Positions 1-7,666 of a stretch of 64,000 nucleotides of DNA are shown here, one piece after another. The position numbers and the translations under genes were made by a program. The DNA comes from Phytohabitans suffuscus. Its GTDB lineage: Bacteria > Actinomycetota > Actinomycetes > Mycobacteriales > Micromonosporaceae. Positions within the stretch are counted from its first letter, which is position 1; each line of letters starts with the position of its first letter. The stretch lies in assembly GCF_011764565.1 (NCBI RefSeq), contig NZ_AP022871.1, positions 6,014,320 through 6,078,319 of the forward strand, in the 5' to 3' direction. The notes below the pieces were generated by a model. It did no database searches and was not told the origin of the DNA. It saw only the letters and a list, made by a program, of their open reading frames with translations.

Positions 1-1
1 C

Positions 2-472
2 GGGCTGCGGCCGGGCGAGGTCGCCGCGGCGGCCGGCGTCAACCCGCAGACGCTGCGGTACTACGAGCGGCGCGGGCTGGTCACCGAGCCGGCCCGGACC
101 AACGGCGGCCACCGGCTCTACCCGCCGCAGACGGTGACCCTGCTGCGGGTCATCAAGACGGCGCAGCGGCTCGGCTTCACGCTGGACGAGGTCGCCGACC
201 TGCTGGAGGCCGCCACCCACCGGCACGGCCGGCGGCGGCACGCGAGCCCCGGCCTGCGGGCGCGGGCCGAGGCCAAGCTCGGCGAGGTCGAGCAGAAGAT
301 CGCCGAGCTCTGCGTCATCCGCGACACGCTGCGCGAGGCCGTCACGGCCGGCTGCGACGACCTGGTCGCCTGCGCGGCGTCGCCGGCCTGCCCGCTGCCG
401 TTCGAAGGGCTCGCCGTGCGGCCGGCCCAGGCGACCGGCGGCTGCTGCGCGGGCGGGGACACGCCGTGCTGA
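2..472 (+). CDS. MerR-family metal-responsive regulator (5' truncated)
   Basis: The reading frame is open from the first bases, so the start lies upstream of the window; 156 residues are visible. The N-terminal part is a MerR winged helix-turn-helix (PGEVAAAAGVNPQTLRYYERRGL, with the hallmark LRYYERRGL), followed by the dimerisation helix. The C-terminal part carries Cys residues in AGCDDLVACAASPAC, like the metal-binding Cys of MerR/ZntR-type sensors, and ends in a CC-rich tail. The stop overlaps the start of the next, MerT-like gene. MerR proteins twist a suboptimal promoter spacer to activate transcription on ligand binding. A heavy-metal effector is inferred from the Cys residues and from the neighbours; the specific metal cannot be read from sequence. 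Confidence 0.9.
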   Translation, partial: GLRPGEVAAAAGVNPQTLRYYERRGLVTEPARTNGGHRLYPPQTVTLLRVIKTAQRLGFTLDEVADLLEAATHRHGRRRHASPGLRARAEAKLGEVEQKIAELCVIRDTLREAVTAGCDDLVACAASPACPLPFEGLAVRPAQATGGCCAGGDTPC

Positions 473-719
473 GGCGGGCGCTGACCGGGCTCGCCGGCCT
501 GGCGTGCGCGGCCTGCTGCCTGATCCCCGTGCTGCTCGCCGCCGGCGTCCTCGGCGGGGCGGGCTGGGCGGCGGCCGGGCGGGTCATGCCGGGCGTCGCG
601 GTCGCGCTCGCCGCCTCCGCGGGGTGGCCTGGTGGTGGGCGACGCGGCGGCGGCACGCGGCCGGCTGCGCGGGTGGGAGCTGCTCCTGCGACCGGGCCAC
701 CGTACGATCTGGCCGGTGA
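466..719 (+). CDS. Small Cys-rich MerT-like membrane protein (frameshifted)
   Basis: The start overlaps the MerR gene. The N-terminus (MLRRALTGLAGLACAACCLIPVLL) has a CC pair inside a first membrane helix, as in MerT-type mercury permeases and related small proteins. The frame is lost at the GGGG run at 621-624. Restoring one base continues into AWWWATRRRHAAGCAGGSCSC, a second helix end and a Cys-rich tail, and stops in a GTGA overlap with the next gene. That overlap supports the corrected frame. Corrected length is about 84 residues. Metal uptake or export together with the MerR regulator is inferred. The long open frame continuing to 2364 is a shadow of downstream genes. Confidence 0.65.
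621..624 (+). other. Apparent frameshift (missing G) in MerT-like gene
   Basis: Upstream homology is in frame 1 and downstream homology in frame 3; one extra G in this run restores a continuous protein. Confidence 0.6.
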
Positions 720-1048
720 GCATCGCCCGTTCCATCGGCCTGTTCGTGCTGGCCGCCCTCGCCGAGATCGGCGGCGCGTGGCTGATCTGGCAGGGGTGGC
801 GGGAGCACCGCGGCGTCCTCTGGATCGCCGGCGGGATCATCGCGCTCGGCGCCTACGGGTTCGTCGCCTCCCTGCAGGAAGACCCGAACTTCGGGCGGAT
901 CCTCGCCGCGTACGGCGGGATCTTCGTCGCGGGCTCGCTGGCCTGGGGGATGGTCGTCGACAAGTTCCGCCCCGACCGGTGGGACCTCATCGGCGCCGCG
1001 ATCTGCCTCGCCGGCGTGGCCGTGATCATGTACGCCCCGCGCGGCTGA
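716..1048 (+). CDS. YnfA/UPF0060 family small multidrug-resistance-like membrane protein
   Basis: 110 residues starting at GTG 716 (VSIARSIGLFVLAALAEIGGAWLIW), which overlaps the stop of the MerT-like gene. YnfA proteins are about 108 residues with four membrane helices and resemble SMR efflux proteins. The family signature AEIGGAWLIWQ, the mid-protein YGG (RILAAYGGIFV) and the conserved DxxRPDRWDxxGA motif near the end are all present. The start was chosen from family length and the GTGA overlap. Co-transcription with the MerR and MerT-like genes is inferred. YnfA has been linked to efflux of cationic compounds in enterobacteria; the substrate here is unknown. Confidence 0.9.
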   Translation: MSIARSIGLFVLAALAEIGGAWLIWQGWREHRGVLWIAGGIIALGAYGFVASLQEDPNFGRILAAYGGIFVAGSLAWGMVVDKFRPDRWDLIGAAICLAGVAVIMYAPRG

Positions 1049-1053
1049 GCGGC

Positions 1054-2205
1054 TCAGCCACCCCCGCCGCGCAGGCGGGCCAGCTCCGTGCGGGCGTACA
1101 CCACGTGCGGCGTCTCCCGCCCGCCCGACCTGGCCAGCTCGTCGGCCAGGTCGTGGGCGGCCTCCAGCAGGTGGCGCCGGCGCCGGCGGTCGTGACCGTG
1201 CGCCGCCTTCCGGTACGCCCGGCGGGCCTTGCGGTCGCCGGCCAGCGTGTCCAGCTCCTCCCGGGTGATGGCGCCGTCCGCGACCTCCGGCGCCATGACC
1301 TCGCGCATGAACGCCCGCTCGCGCGGCACGCTCCACCTGAACGCGCGGGTCAGCACGAAGAACGACAACCCGATGAGCACGACCCACAGCACGAGTACCA
1401 GGAGGGCGCTCGACCCGGCGATGCCGCCGGCGTTGTCCCACAGGCCGTGCAGCGCCATCGCGCTGCCCATGAGCAGCAGGCCGCGGCCGCGCCGGCGGGG
1501 CTCGGCCGGGCGGCCGAGGAAGTACACCAGGCCGGTGCAGAAGACCGCGCTGTACAGGATGTGCGCCGCCACCCCCAGCGCCATCCGCAGCGCGATCGTG
1601 GTGAGGGCGTTGCCGACCGGGTTGGCGCCGAACTCGTCGCCGGCGCTGCCCAGCGCGTACTGGACGTCCTCCAGCAGCTGGAAGCCCAGCCCGATGAACG
1701 CCCCGAGCACGAACCCGTCGAACGCCGTCGCCACCAGCCGCGGCGCCATCGCGATGAGCAGCAGCAGGCCGAAGCCCTTGGACAGCTCCTCGGTGAACGG
1801 CGCGGTCAGCCCGGCGCCCCAGTCGATCGCCCACGCCTGCCCGAACGCCTTGCCCCACAGGGAGATGATCGGCCCGTTCGCGTTGCCCGCCATGGCCCAG
1901 GTCGCCGCGAAGCCGCCCCACAGGAACGCCACCACGATCAGCTTGCGGGACTGGTGGGCGTACCTGTCGATGTGCTGCGTGAACCACCAGAAGAGGGCGC
2001 CGTACAGTCCGAAGAGGACGGTGGCGACCACCAGCACGCTGCCGTACGCGCTGGCCTGCCCGGCCGCGTACCGGAACCAGACCACCGCGCCGGAGACGAC
2101 CAGCAGCAGGTAGACCCACATGGCCAGGTTGCGCGGCTGGAAGAAGGTGAAGCGCGCGCCCCACCCCGACTCGCGCAGCGCCAGCTCGCGCGCGTCCCCG
2201 CTCAT
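1054..2205 (-). CDS. PrsW-family intramembrane metalloprotease
   Basis: 383 residues, multi-pass membrane protein. The three metal-ligand motifs of the PrsW family are visible: EExxK (TEELSKG), FxxxE (FQLLEDV) and HxxxD (HGLWDN). PrsW cleaves the anti-sigma factor RsiW in Bacillus; actinobacterial members are mostly uncharacterised. The C-terminal ~90 residues are basic and cytoplasmic. The start (ATG, MSGDARELALRESG) overlaps the stop of the upstream gene by 4 bp (ATGA), so it is probably translationally coupled as the third gene of the cadD-unknown-prsW operon. The stop lies 6 bp from the convergent ynfA stop. Confidence 0.92.
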   Translation of the reverse strand: MSGDARELALRESGWGARFTFFQPRNLAMWVYLLLVVSGAVVWFRYAAGQASAYGSVLVVATVLFGLYGALFWWFTQHIDRYAHQSRKLIVVAFLWGGFAATWAMAGNANGPIISLWGKAFGQAWAIDWGAGLTAPFTEELSKGFGLLLLIAMAPRLVATAFDGFVLGAFIGLGFQLLEDVQYALGSAGDEFGANPVGNALTTIALRMALGVAAHILYSAVFCTGLVYFLGRPAEPRRRGRGLLLMGSAMALHGLWDNAGGIAGSSALLVLVLWVVLIGLSFFVLTRAFRWSVPRERAFMREVMAPEVADGAITREELDTLAGDRKARRAYRKAAHGHDRRRRRHLLEAAHDLADELARSGGRETPHVVYARTELARLRGGGG

Positions 2206-2816
2206 CGCCGCCCCTCCGGACCGGCGCCCACGCTCGTGATCATCTCGGTGACCTGCGGGGTCAGGCCGTGGGACATGTTGGGCGGCCCGGTCACCGCGAA
2301 CTCGACGCCGGTGCCGTTGACGACGAACGCGGCCAGCGCCCCGTCCGCCGACGTCCCCCGGTAGCGCGCGATGACGCCCGACTCGCCGCCGCGCGCCTGT
2401 ATCGGGGCCGCGGGGCCGGTCACGTGCAGCCCGTGCTTGCCGTGCAGCGCGTCGGTGGTCTTCTTGATCTGCTCCAGCAGCGCGGCCGGGGTGCCGGGGA
2501 AGCGCCCGGTCCGCACCGACAGCGTCACCGGCCCGTTCACCACCCGCGCGGTGGACGAGCCGGCGGCCCGCGGCTGCTCGCCGCGCAGGATCCCGTCGGT
2601 CAGCTCCCACCCCACCGCCGGCGTGAACTCGACGCCGCCCTCCAGCACCACCACGTCGCCGGCCCGCACGCGCTCGCCTCCGGAGATCGCGTGGTCGATC
2701 GACGGCACGACGATCGCCAGCACCCCGGCCAGCCCGAGCACGACGAGCGCGGGCGCGATCGTGGCCCGGTCGAGCCCGAACCACCGCCGTTCCACCGGTA
2801 CCCAGGTGTCGAGCAT
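2202..2816 (-). CDS. Unknown single-pass membrane protein
   Basis: 204 residues: about 20 cytoplasmic residues, one membrane helix (APALVVLGLAGVLAIVVP, ~20-38), then an extracytoplasmic domain with features such as GDVVVLEGGVEFTPAVGWEL. I do not recognise a named domain. It sits 15 bp after cadD with a GGAGGG ribosome site and overlaps the PrsW gene by 4 bp, so it belongs to that operon. A role as partner or substrate of the protease is only a guess from the overlap. Confidence 0.75.
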   Translation of the reverse strand: MLDTWVPVERRWFGLDRATIAPALVVLGLAGVLAIVVPSIDHAISGGERVRAGDVVVLEGGVEFTPAVGWELTDGILRGEQPRAAGSSTARVVNGPVTLSVRTGRFPGTPAALLEQIKKTTDALHGKHGLHVTGPAAPIQARGGESGVIARYRGTSADGALAAFVVNGTGVEFAVTGPPNMSHGLTPQVTEMITSVGAGPEGRR

Positions 2817-2831
2817 TTCGCCCTCCTCTAA

Positions 2832-3422
2832 TTAGAGGATGATGCCCGATTCCAGGACAATCAGGGTGCCGATCAGGATGAAGACCACCGGGACCAGCCA
2901 GTGGCCGTACCGGCGGACGAGCGCGACCACCCGTTTGTGCGAGCCCAGCCAGGCGCCCGCCACGCACCAGACGGCCACCAGCGCGGCGAAGACCGCCACC
3001 GTCACCAGGCTCGCGGCCGGTCCGATCGTGCGGAACAGCGGGGTGTAGACCGAGATGTTGTCGGCGCCGTTCGCGACCGTCACCGCCGCCACCGACCACC
3101 AGCCGCTGGCCACCACGGGCGGCTCCCGGTCGCCGCCGCCGGAGCGCGCCTTGACCAGGCCGCGCACGCCGAGCGCGATCGGCACCAGGCCGAGCAGCCC
3201 CACCCACCGGTCCGGCACGACCGCCAGCCCCAGCGCGGCCGCCGCCGAGACCGCGACCAGCGCCGCGATGCCGGCGTACTGGCCCACCCAGATCTGCCAG
3301 ACCTTCGGCCGGCCGTTGGCGCGGGCGGAGAGGAAGAGCACCGTCAGGACGATGATGTCGTCCACGTTGGTGCCCGCGAACACGCCCACGGCGGCACCGA
3401 TCGTCCCGAGCAGGTCAGCCAC
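2832..3422 (-). CDS. CadD-family cadmium resistance transporter
   Basis: 196 residues, about six membrane helices. The family motifs are clear: the N-terminal AGTNVDDIIVLTVLF and the mid-protein ANGADNISVYTPLF. CadD proteins (LysE superfamily) confer cadmium or quaternary-cation resistance by export. It is the first gene of a three-gene minus-strand operon. The nearby MerR gene also points to metal stress, although it is on the opposite strand. Start ATG at 3422 matches the family N-terminus. Confidence 0.88.
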   Translation of the reverse strand: MADLLGTIGAAVGVFAGTNVDDIIVLTVLFLSARANGRPKVWQIWVGQYAGIAALVAVSAAAALGLAVVPDRWVGLLGLVPIALGVRGLVKARSGGGDREPPVVASGWWSVAAVTVANGADNISVYTPLFRTIGPAASLVTVAVFAALVAVWCVAGAWLGSHKRVVALVRRYGHWLVPVVFILIGTLIVLESGIIL

Positions 3423-3501
3423 GGGTCGTCACCCTAGTCGATCTATGCCAGGGGTTGCCGTGGTCAGGTTGATACCGGGTCGTCCTTTTTAGGAGATTTG
3501 G

Positions 3502-3558
3502 GCTACCGCGATGTCCGTCGTGGTCCGGACCGTCGCTCCCGCGGCCTCGCCCTCCGCG
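3502..3558 (+). repeat. Intergenic repeat box A, copy 1
   Basis: About 58 bp, consensus beginning GAGCTACCGCGACGTCCGCG and ending GCGGCCTCACCCTCCGCG. Nearly full copies also occur at 3712, 18389, 24066, 24725, 47108, 57109 and 62876, with split or partial copies at 4034/4248 and 24866. Confidence 0.85.
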
Positions 3559-3710
3559 TGACACGACCCGACCCCGCCCTTCAGGCGGCGGGTCACGGTC
3601 GATCGCGGCCCGCATGGGCCGGTCTGTTGTTGATCAGGGACTTCTTGGCGGGACACGCTGGCCGACACGCCCACGAAGTCCCCTGATCAACGCCCGCCGG
3701 GTGTGTGTGA
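3552..3710 (+). repeat. Hairpin module C, copy 1
   Basis: About 150 bp, closely matched at 24575-24722. It has two stem-loops: a GTGAC...GTCAC arm pair near the left end and a long stem GTTGATCAGGGACTTC / GAAGTCCCTGATCAAC (one extra C in this copy). It sits between a box A and an inverted box A. Confidence 0.8.
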
Positions 3711-3711
3711 G

Positions 3712-3770
3712 TCGGAGGGTGAGGCCGCGGGAGCGACGGTCTGGACCACCGCGGACGTCGCGGTAGCTCG
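3712..3770 (-). repeat. Intergenic repeat box A, inverted, copy 2
   Basis: Reads CGGAGGGTGAGGCCGCGGGA ... CGCGGTAGCTCG on the plus strand, the reverse complement of box A. With copy 1 it forms an A-C-A' unit with ~58-bp inverted ends. Confidence 0.85.
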
Positions 3771-3782
3771 AAGGGTTTGGCT

Positions 3783-3985
3783 CTAGAGATCTTCCGGGGT
3801 CAGGGTCTGGTTCGTCCGCTTGACGTGGAGGGTGGGGATCGGGTTTCGGTGGATCGTGGTATGGATCCGCCCCTCTGGGGGCAGTTTGGTACCACGATCT
3901 TTGGCCCGGAGCCGCGGGCGGCGGGGCAGGGTGGTGGCGGCAGGGTGGTGGCGGTGGCGGATTCGCCTGGGTTGTTCTTCTGGCT
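3783..3985 (+). repeat. Repeat modules D-B-E, copy 1
   Basis: Module D (CTTCCGGGGTCAGGGTCTGG), then about 50 bp to palindrome B (3851-3900, arms GGATCGTGGTA / TACCACGATC), then module E (GGATTCGCCTGGGTTGTTCTT). The same order occurs at 16583-16785 and 62505-62745, and inverted at 24330-24540 and 47200-47490. Confidence 0.75.
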
Positions 3986-4033
3986 GCGGCCTCGATGATC
4001 CGGTGAGGATAGAGGTGGTTGTGGGTTGTGGAC

Positions 4034-4248
4034 CGCGGAGGGTGAGGCCGCGGGAGCAGCGGTCTGGACCCAATGCCACTCACCTTAAGTCGATCATGGG
4101 GTCGGGCCGGTACTGGGTCACCCCTGGTGAGCAGGGAAAGCTTTGCGCACCCGAGGGCACGGCCGGTCGTGGCACTCCGCATCGCTCCGGAGAAACGCGC
4201 GGCTCACAGCCTTGATCAAATTAGGTTGAGTGGCATTGGGTCTGGAGC
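4034..4248 (-). repeat. Inverted box A interrupted by insertion, copy 3
   Basis: The left half (GCGGAGGGTGAGGCCGCGGG...GGTCTGGACC) ends at 4070. The right half resumes at 4239 with GGTCTGGAGC and continues to about 4272 with CACCGCGGGCGTCGCGGCAGC. Removing 4071-4248 restores a normal box A. Confidence 0.8.
4071..4238. mobile_element. 168-bp MITE-like element with terminal inverted repeats
   Basis: Ends are CAATGCCACTCA (left) and TGAGTGGCATTG (right), perfect 12-bp inverted repeats extending imperfectly to about 18 bp (CACCTTAA versus ACCTAA). It is flanked by direct 10-bp copies GGTCTGGACC (4061-4070) and GGTCTGGAGC (4239-4248), the expected target-site duplication with one difference. It is inserted in a box A repeat. 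No transposase is encoded, so it is a non-autonomous element or an internally deleted insertion sequence; the parent family cannot be told from the ends alone. Confidence 0.8.
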
Positions 4249-4434
4249 ACCGCGGGCGTCGCGGCAGCTCGAAGCTTCTTGATCTGGATCTTCCAGCTCC
4301 GTGGAGAGAGCCAAGCCACCCTGACCCTGAAAGCTCTCTAGATCGTCTAGGAGAGGCGGCGGGGAGCCGGCTCCCCGGGTGGTGCCGGCTCCCCGGTGGG
4401 CGTGCCCCGGTCGCCGCGCCGATGTACGCCCGGA

Positions 4435-4461
4435 GGGCCGCCGCCCGAGAAGCGGCGGCCC
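4435..4461 (-). terminator. Terminator hairpin after GH30 gene
   Basis: 10-bp stem GGGCCGCCGC / GCGGCGGCCC with a 7-nt loop, 20 bp beyond the GH30 stop codon. Confidence 0.6.
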
Positions 4462-4481
4462 CGCTCTTGCCGCGGCCCGCG

Positions 4482-6380
4482 TCAGGCGGGTGCGTTCCAC
4501 TTCTGGTTGGCGGCGCCGGTGCAGGTCCAGATCTGCAGCCGGGTGCCGTCGGCCGAGTTGTTGCCGGTGACGTCCAGGCACTTGTTGGCGTACGCGCTGG
4601 TCAGGTCCCGCCCGGCGGTGTACGTCCACTGCTGCGACGCCCCGCCGTGGCAGTCCCACAGGTGGGTCTGCGCCCCGTCTGCCGTGCTCGGGCCGGCGAT
4701 GTCCAGGCACTTGCCCAGCGCGCGGACCGTGCCGTCGGTGCCCCGGGTCCACTGCTGCGCGGCCGTGCCGTTGCAGGTGTACAGCTGGACGGCCGTGCCG
4801 TTCGCGGTCGAGGCGCCGGCCACGTCGACGCACTTGCCGGCCAGGCCGGTGATCTGGCCGGTGCCCCCGCCGCCACCGCCGCCGGACTGGGTGCCGGTCC
4901 AGGTGAACGTCGCGGTGGTGCGGGCCGGCAGCGTGTACGTGAACGACTGGTTGCCCCAGTTGACGCGGACCGACTGGGAGCCCGTGCCTCCATTGTGGGC
5001 GATCAGCGCCTTGGAGCCGTCGGTGTTGCGCCACGCCACGTTCTGCACGGCGGTGTTGTTGGACTCGATGCGCTGCGCGCCCGGCCGCACGAACTTGGTC
5101 AGGTGGCCGGTCGTGTAGTACTCGATCGTGTTGTCCACCTGCCCGGCCCGCGACCCTCCTTCTTGGACGGTGACGAGGCCGGTGCAGGTGCCGCAGCCGC
5201 CGTTGTGCGGGCCCATGGACTGGTTGAGCGCCAGGCTCCACTTCACCAGGCTGCCGCTCCAGTTACGCGCGTAGTTGACGATGTCGTTGAGGTCCTCGTT
5301 GTGCTGGTTGCCGACCCACGTGCCGCCGGAGTGCTCGGTGGAGAACTGCCGCACGTTCGGGTACTGGTTGCGCACCTGCGTACCGACGCCGACGTCGCCG
5401 AAGTACCCGTGCCACGCGATGCCGCCGAAGAGCGGGTCGTTGCGGATGGCCGCGTCGGCGAGGATCCCGGAGCCGATCTGGCCGTAGTCGCCGTAGTTCC
5501 AGTCGTGCACCAGCACCTTGGTGTTGATGCCGGCGGCCCGGAAGGCGGGGAAGAGGTGGTTCTTGGTGAACTCGACGAGCCCGGAGGCGTTCCAGCTCAT
5601 CCCGGGGTAGTTCATCGCCGTCGGGTTGCCGGCCTGGCAGCAGTTGGGCTCGTTCTGCACCGACACGTAGTCGACCGGGACGCCGGCGGCCTGGTAGCTC
5701 TGGACGTACCGGACGAAGTACTGGGCGTACATGGGGTAGTACTCGAACCGGAGCCAGCCCATCTGGTCCATCCGGCCGTTGTCCTTCATCCAGCCGGGGG
5801 CGCTCCACGGCACGCCCTTGACGCGCAGGGCGGGGTTGAGCTGCTTGGCCTGCTGGGTCAGCAGCCGCACGTTGGTGTCGTACCCGTTGGCGCCGAAGTC
5901 GTTGAGGTTGCAGCAGGTGTCGTCGAGCGACACGTGACCGGGGCGGGACAGGTCTGAGGCGCCGATCGGGTTGCGGACGAACGACAGCCCGATGCCCTCG
6001 GTGGGGCTGAAGAGGCGGCGCATGACCGCGTCCCGGGTGGCCGCGCTGATCGGGCCGCCGCGGAAGAGGTACGCCGTCGTGTCGGTGATCGAGGCGCCGC
6101 CGCCCTCGAACGTCTGGTAGCGCACGTTCTCGTTCACCGTGATGGTCTGGTTGGCCGAGCCGCCGGCCGGGCCGAAGGCGATGGCCGCCTGCTGCTGCAG
6201 GCCGCGGGTGACGTTGCGGCCGCCGCCGTCGGAGGTGGTGGTGAGCCAGATGTTGACCTGCTCGCCGGCGGCGTGCGCGGACGGCGACAGCACGACCGTG
6301 CCGACCGCGGCGGCGAGGAGCGCGGCCGCGCTGGTGGCGGCGGCGAACGTCCGCCGCCCGCGGACTCCTGCTCTGGGCAT
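4482..6380 (-). CDS. Secreted GH30 glycoside hydrolase with ricin-B lectin domain
   Basis: 632 residues. A basic N-terminus and hydrophobic segment ending SPSAHA form the signal peptide (~1-38). Residues ~40-475 are a GH30 (alpha/beta)8 catalytic domain with its beta-sandwich: acid/base Glu in SVQNEP (~E244) and nucleophile Glu in FSTEHSG (~E349). A Gly-rich linker (~480-490) precedes a ricin-type beta-trefoil lectin with three repeats (GKCVDVAG, GKCLDIAG, NKCLDVTG, each ending in a QxW motif). Clan members act on xylan, beta-1,6-glucan or beta-1,6-galactan; the linkage cannot be assigned here. The start has GGGAGA about 7 bp upstream. The LacI gene lies upstream on the same strand, suggesting local control. 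Confidence 0.93.
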   Translation of the reverse strand: MPRAGVRGRRTFAAATSAAALLAAAVGTVVLSPSAHAAGEQVNIWLTTTSDGGGRNVTRGLQQQAAIAFGPAGGSANQTITVNENVRYQTFEGGGASITDTTAYLFRGGPISAATRDAVMRRLFSPTEGIGLSFVRNPIGASDLSRPGHVSLDDTCCNLNDFGANGYDTNVRLLTQQAKQLNPALRVKGVPWSAPGWMKDNGRMDQMGWLRFEYYPMYAQYFVRYVQSYQAAGVPVDYVSVQNEPNCCQAGNPTAMNYPGMSWNASGLVEFTKNHLFPAFRAAGINTKVLVHDWNYGDYGQIGSGILADAAIRNDPLFGGIAWHGYFGDVGVGTQVRNQYPNVRQFSTEHSGGTWVGNQHNEDLNDIVNYARNWSGSLVKWSLALNQSMGPHNGGCGTCTGLVTVQEGGSRAGQVDNTIEYYTTGHLTKFVRPGAQRIESNNTAVQNVAWRNTDGSKALIAHNGGTGSQSVRVNWGNQSFTYTLPARTTATFTWTGTQSGGGGGGGTGQITGLAGKCVDVAGASTANGTAVQLYTCNGTAAQQWTRGTDGTVRALGKCLDIAGPSTADGAQTHLWDCHGGASQQWTYTAGRDLTSAYANKCLDVTGNNSADGTRLQIWTCTGAANQKWNAPA

Positions 6381-6584
6381 GAAGGGATCTCCCTCGCGTA
6401 GGGATCGTCTCGCCTGGCGCTCCGCCAGGCGACGCCGGACATGGAGGTGTGCGGCGTCAGACCCCCACACCGCCCCGGACAGCGGGAACGGCGATGGCCT
6501 CGGGTGGGTCCAGCGCCCGCCTTCGCGCACAACCCGGAGGCGCGACGGCGGTAACAGGAATGAAACCCCTACTTGGAACGAGTG

Positions 6585-7625
6585 TCAATATGTAACACGG
6601 GCCGGGCCGGTCGAGGCGCGCACCACCAGCTCGGTGGCCAGCTCCACGTGGAGGGCGTCGAGCTTGTGGTCGCCGAGCAGCCGCAGCAGCAGGTTGACCG
6701 CCATGCGCCCCATCTCCTCCAGGGGCTGGCGCACGGTCGTCAGCATCGGCTGGGTCGCGCGGCTGACCTCGATGTCGTCGAAGCCGGCCACCGACAGGTC
6801 GTCCGGCACCCGCAGGCCGCGCCCGGCCGCCGCGCGCAGCGCGCCGACGGCCATCTTGTCGTTGAACGCGACGAGCGCGGTCGGCGGCTCGGCCAGGTCG
6901 AGCAGCTCGCGGGCGGCCCGGTAGCCGTGCTCGGTGGTCGGCTCCGCCACGAAGCGCACGAGGTCGGGCACGGGCAGCACGCCGACGTCGGCCAGCGGCG
7001 CCACGTAGCCGGCCTGGCGGTTGTCGGTGACCAGCCAGTGCCGCGGCCCGCCGATGATGCCGACCCGGCGGTGGCCCAGCTCGACCAGGTGGGTCATCAG
7101 GCGGCGGGCGCCGGCGAAGTGGGCGGCCGAGACGGCGGGCACGTCGCGCGGCGGCGGGGTGCGCGGGTCGACGACCACGAACGGGAACCGCTGGTCGCGC
7201 AGCCGCTCGAGGTCGTCGCCCGGCTCCGGCGGGAGGATCAGGACGGCCCCGCCCAGGTCGGCGCGGGCGGCCAGGCCCGGGAGCGCGGCGGCGTGCTGGG
7301 CCGCCTCGCCGGCGTTGAGCACCACCGGCCGGCCGTGCGCCTCCAGCGTCTCGGCGACCGACGACACGATGATGCCGAAGTAGTCGGTCAGCACGTACGG
7401 GCAGCGCACGTAGACCGCCCCGCCGGCCGGCTCGGGACCGGCGCGCCGGCGCGGCGCGTGCTGGCCGAGCCGGCCCATCGCGCGCAGCACGAGGTCGCGG
7501 GTGTGCGGTGCGACGTTGGCCCGCCCGTTCATCACCCGGGACACCGTGGCGATGGACAGGCCGGTCTCGGCCGCGACCGCGCGCACCGTGACGCGGGCCC
7601 CAGGTGTTACACGGTTTTGTTTCAT
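6585..7625 (-). CDS. LacI-family transcriptional regulator
   Basis: 346 residues from ATG 7625. The N-terminal LacI helix-turn-helix (VRAVAAETGLSIATVSRVMNGRANV, ~14-38) and periplasmic-binding-protein-like effector domain (GHRRVGIIGGP, FNDKMAVGAL, GFDDIEVS) are clear. An in-frame ATG ten codons upstream (7655) is an alternative. It lies between the GT2 gene and the GH30 gene on the same strand, with about 200 bp to the GH30 start, so it probably regulates the glycosidase and perhaps itself in response to a sugar. ATGAAAC and TGTAACAC words occur both at its own 5' end and in the GH30 promoter region; whether they are operators is uncertain. Confidence 0.9.
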   Translation of the reverse strand: MKQNRVTPGARVTVRAVAAETGLSIATVSRVMNGRANVAPHTRDLVLRAMGRLGQHAPRRRAGPEPAGGAVYVRCPYVLTDYFGIIVSSVAETLEAHGRPVVLNAGEAAQHAAALPGLAARADLGGAVLILPPEPGDDLERLRDQRFPFVVVDPRTPPPRDVPAVSAAHFAGARRLMTHLVELGHRRVGIIGGPRHWLVTDNRQAGYVAPLADVGVLPVPDLVRFVAEPTTEHGYRAARELLDLAEPPTALVAFNDKMAVGALRAAAGRGLRVPDDLSVAGFDDIEVSRATQPMLTTVRQPLEEMGRMAVNLLLRLLGDHKLDALHVELATELVVRASTGPARVTY

Positions 7626-7666
7626 GCCGGGATCTGTTTCATGCTGGGACAGCATACGCCGGAGCG

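Larger units (their letters stand above)
3423..4481. other. Gene-free gap made of repeat modules
   Basis: No credible gene in about 1.06 kb. In order it holds: box A (+), hairpin module C, box A inverted, module D, palindrome B, module E, an inverted box A split by a MITE-like element, a second D-like stretch with duplicated GCCGGCTCCCCGG, and the terminator of the GH30 gene. ORFs translating to RDVRGGPDRRSRGL are shadows of box A. Confidence 0.8.

Noticed and set aside
466..2364. A 632-codon frame from the MerT-like gene through ynfA and the PrsW gene
   Set aside because: Only its first ~50 codons resemble a protein; the rest overlaps genes in other frames and on the other strand.
6381..6584. 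Paired ATGAAAC / TGTAACAC words near the GH30 promoter and LacI start as an operator pair
   Set aside because: Spacing differs between the two sites and one site lies in coding sequence; too weak to call a binding site without more examples.
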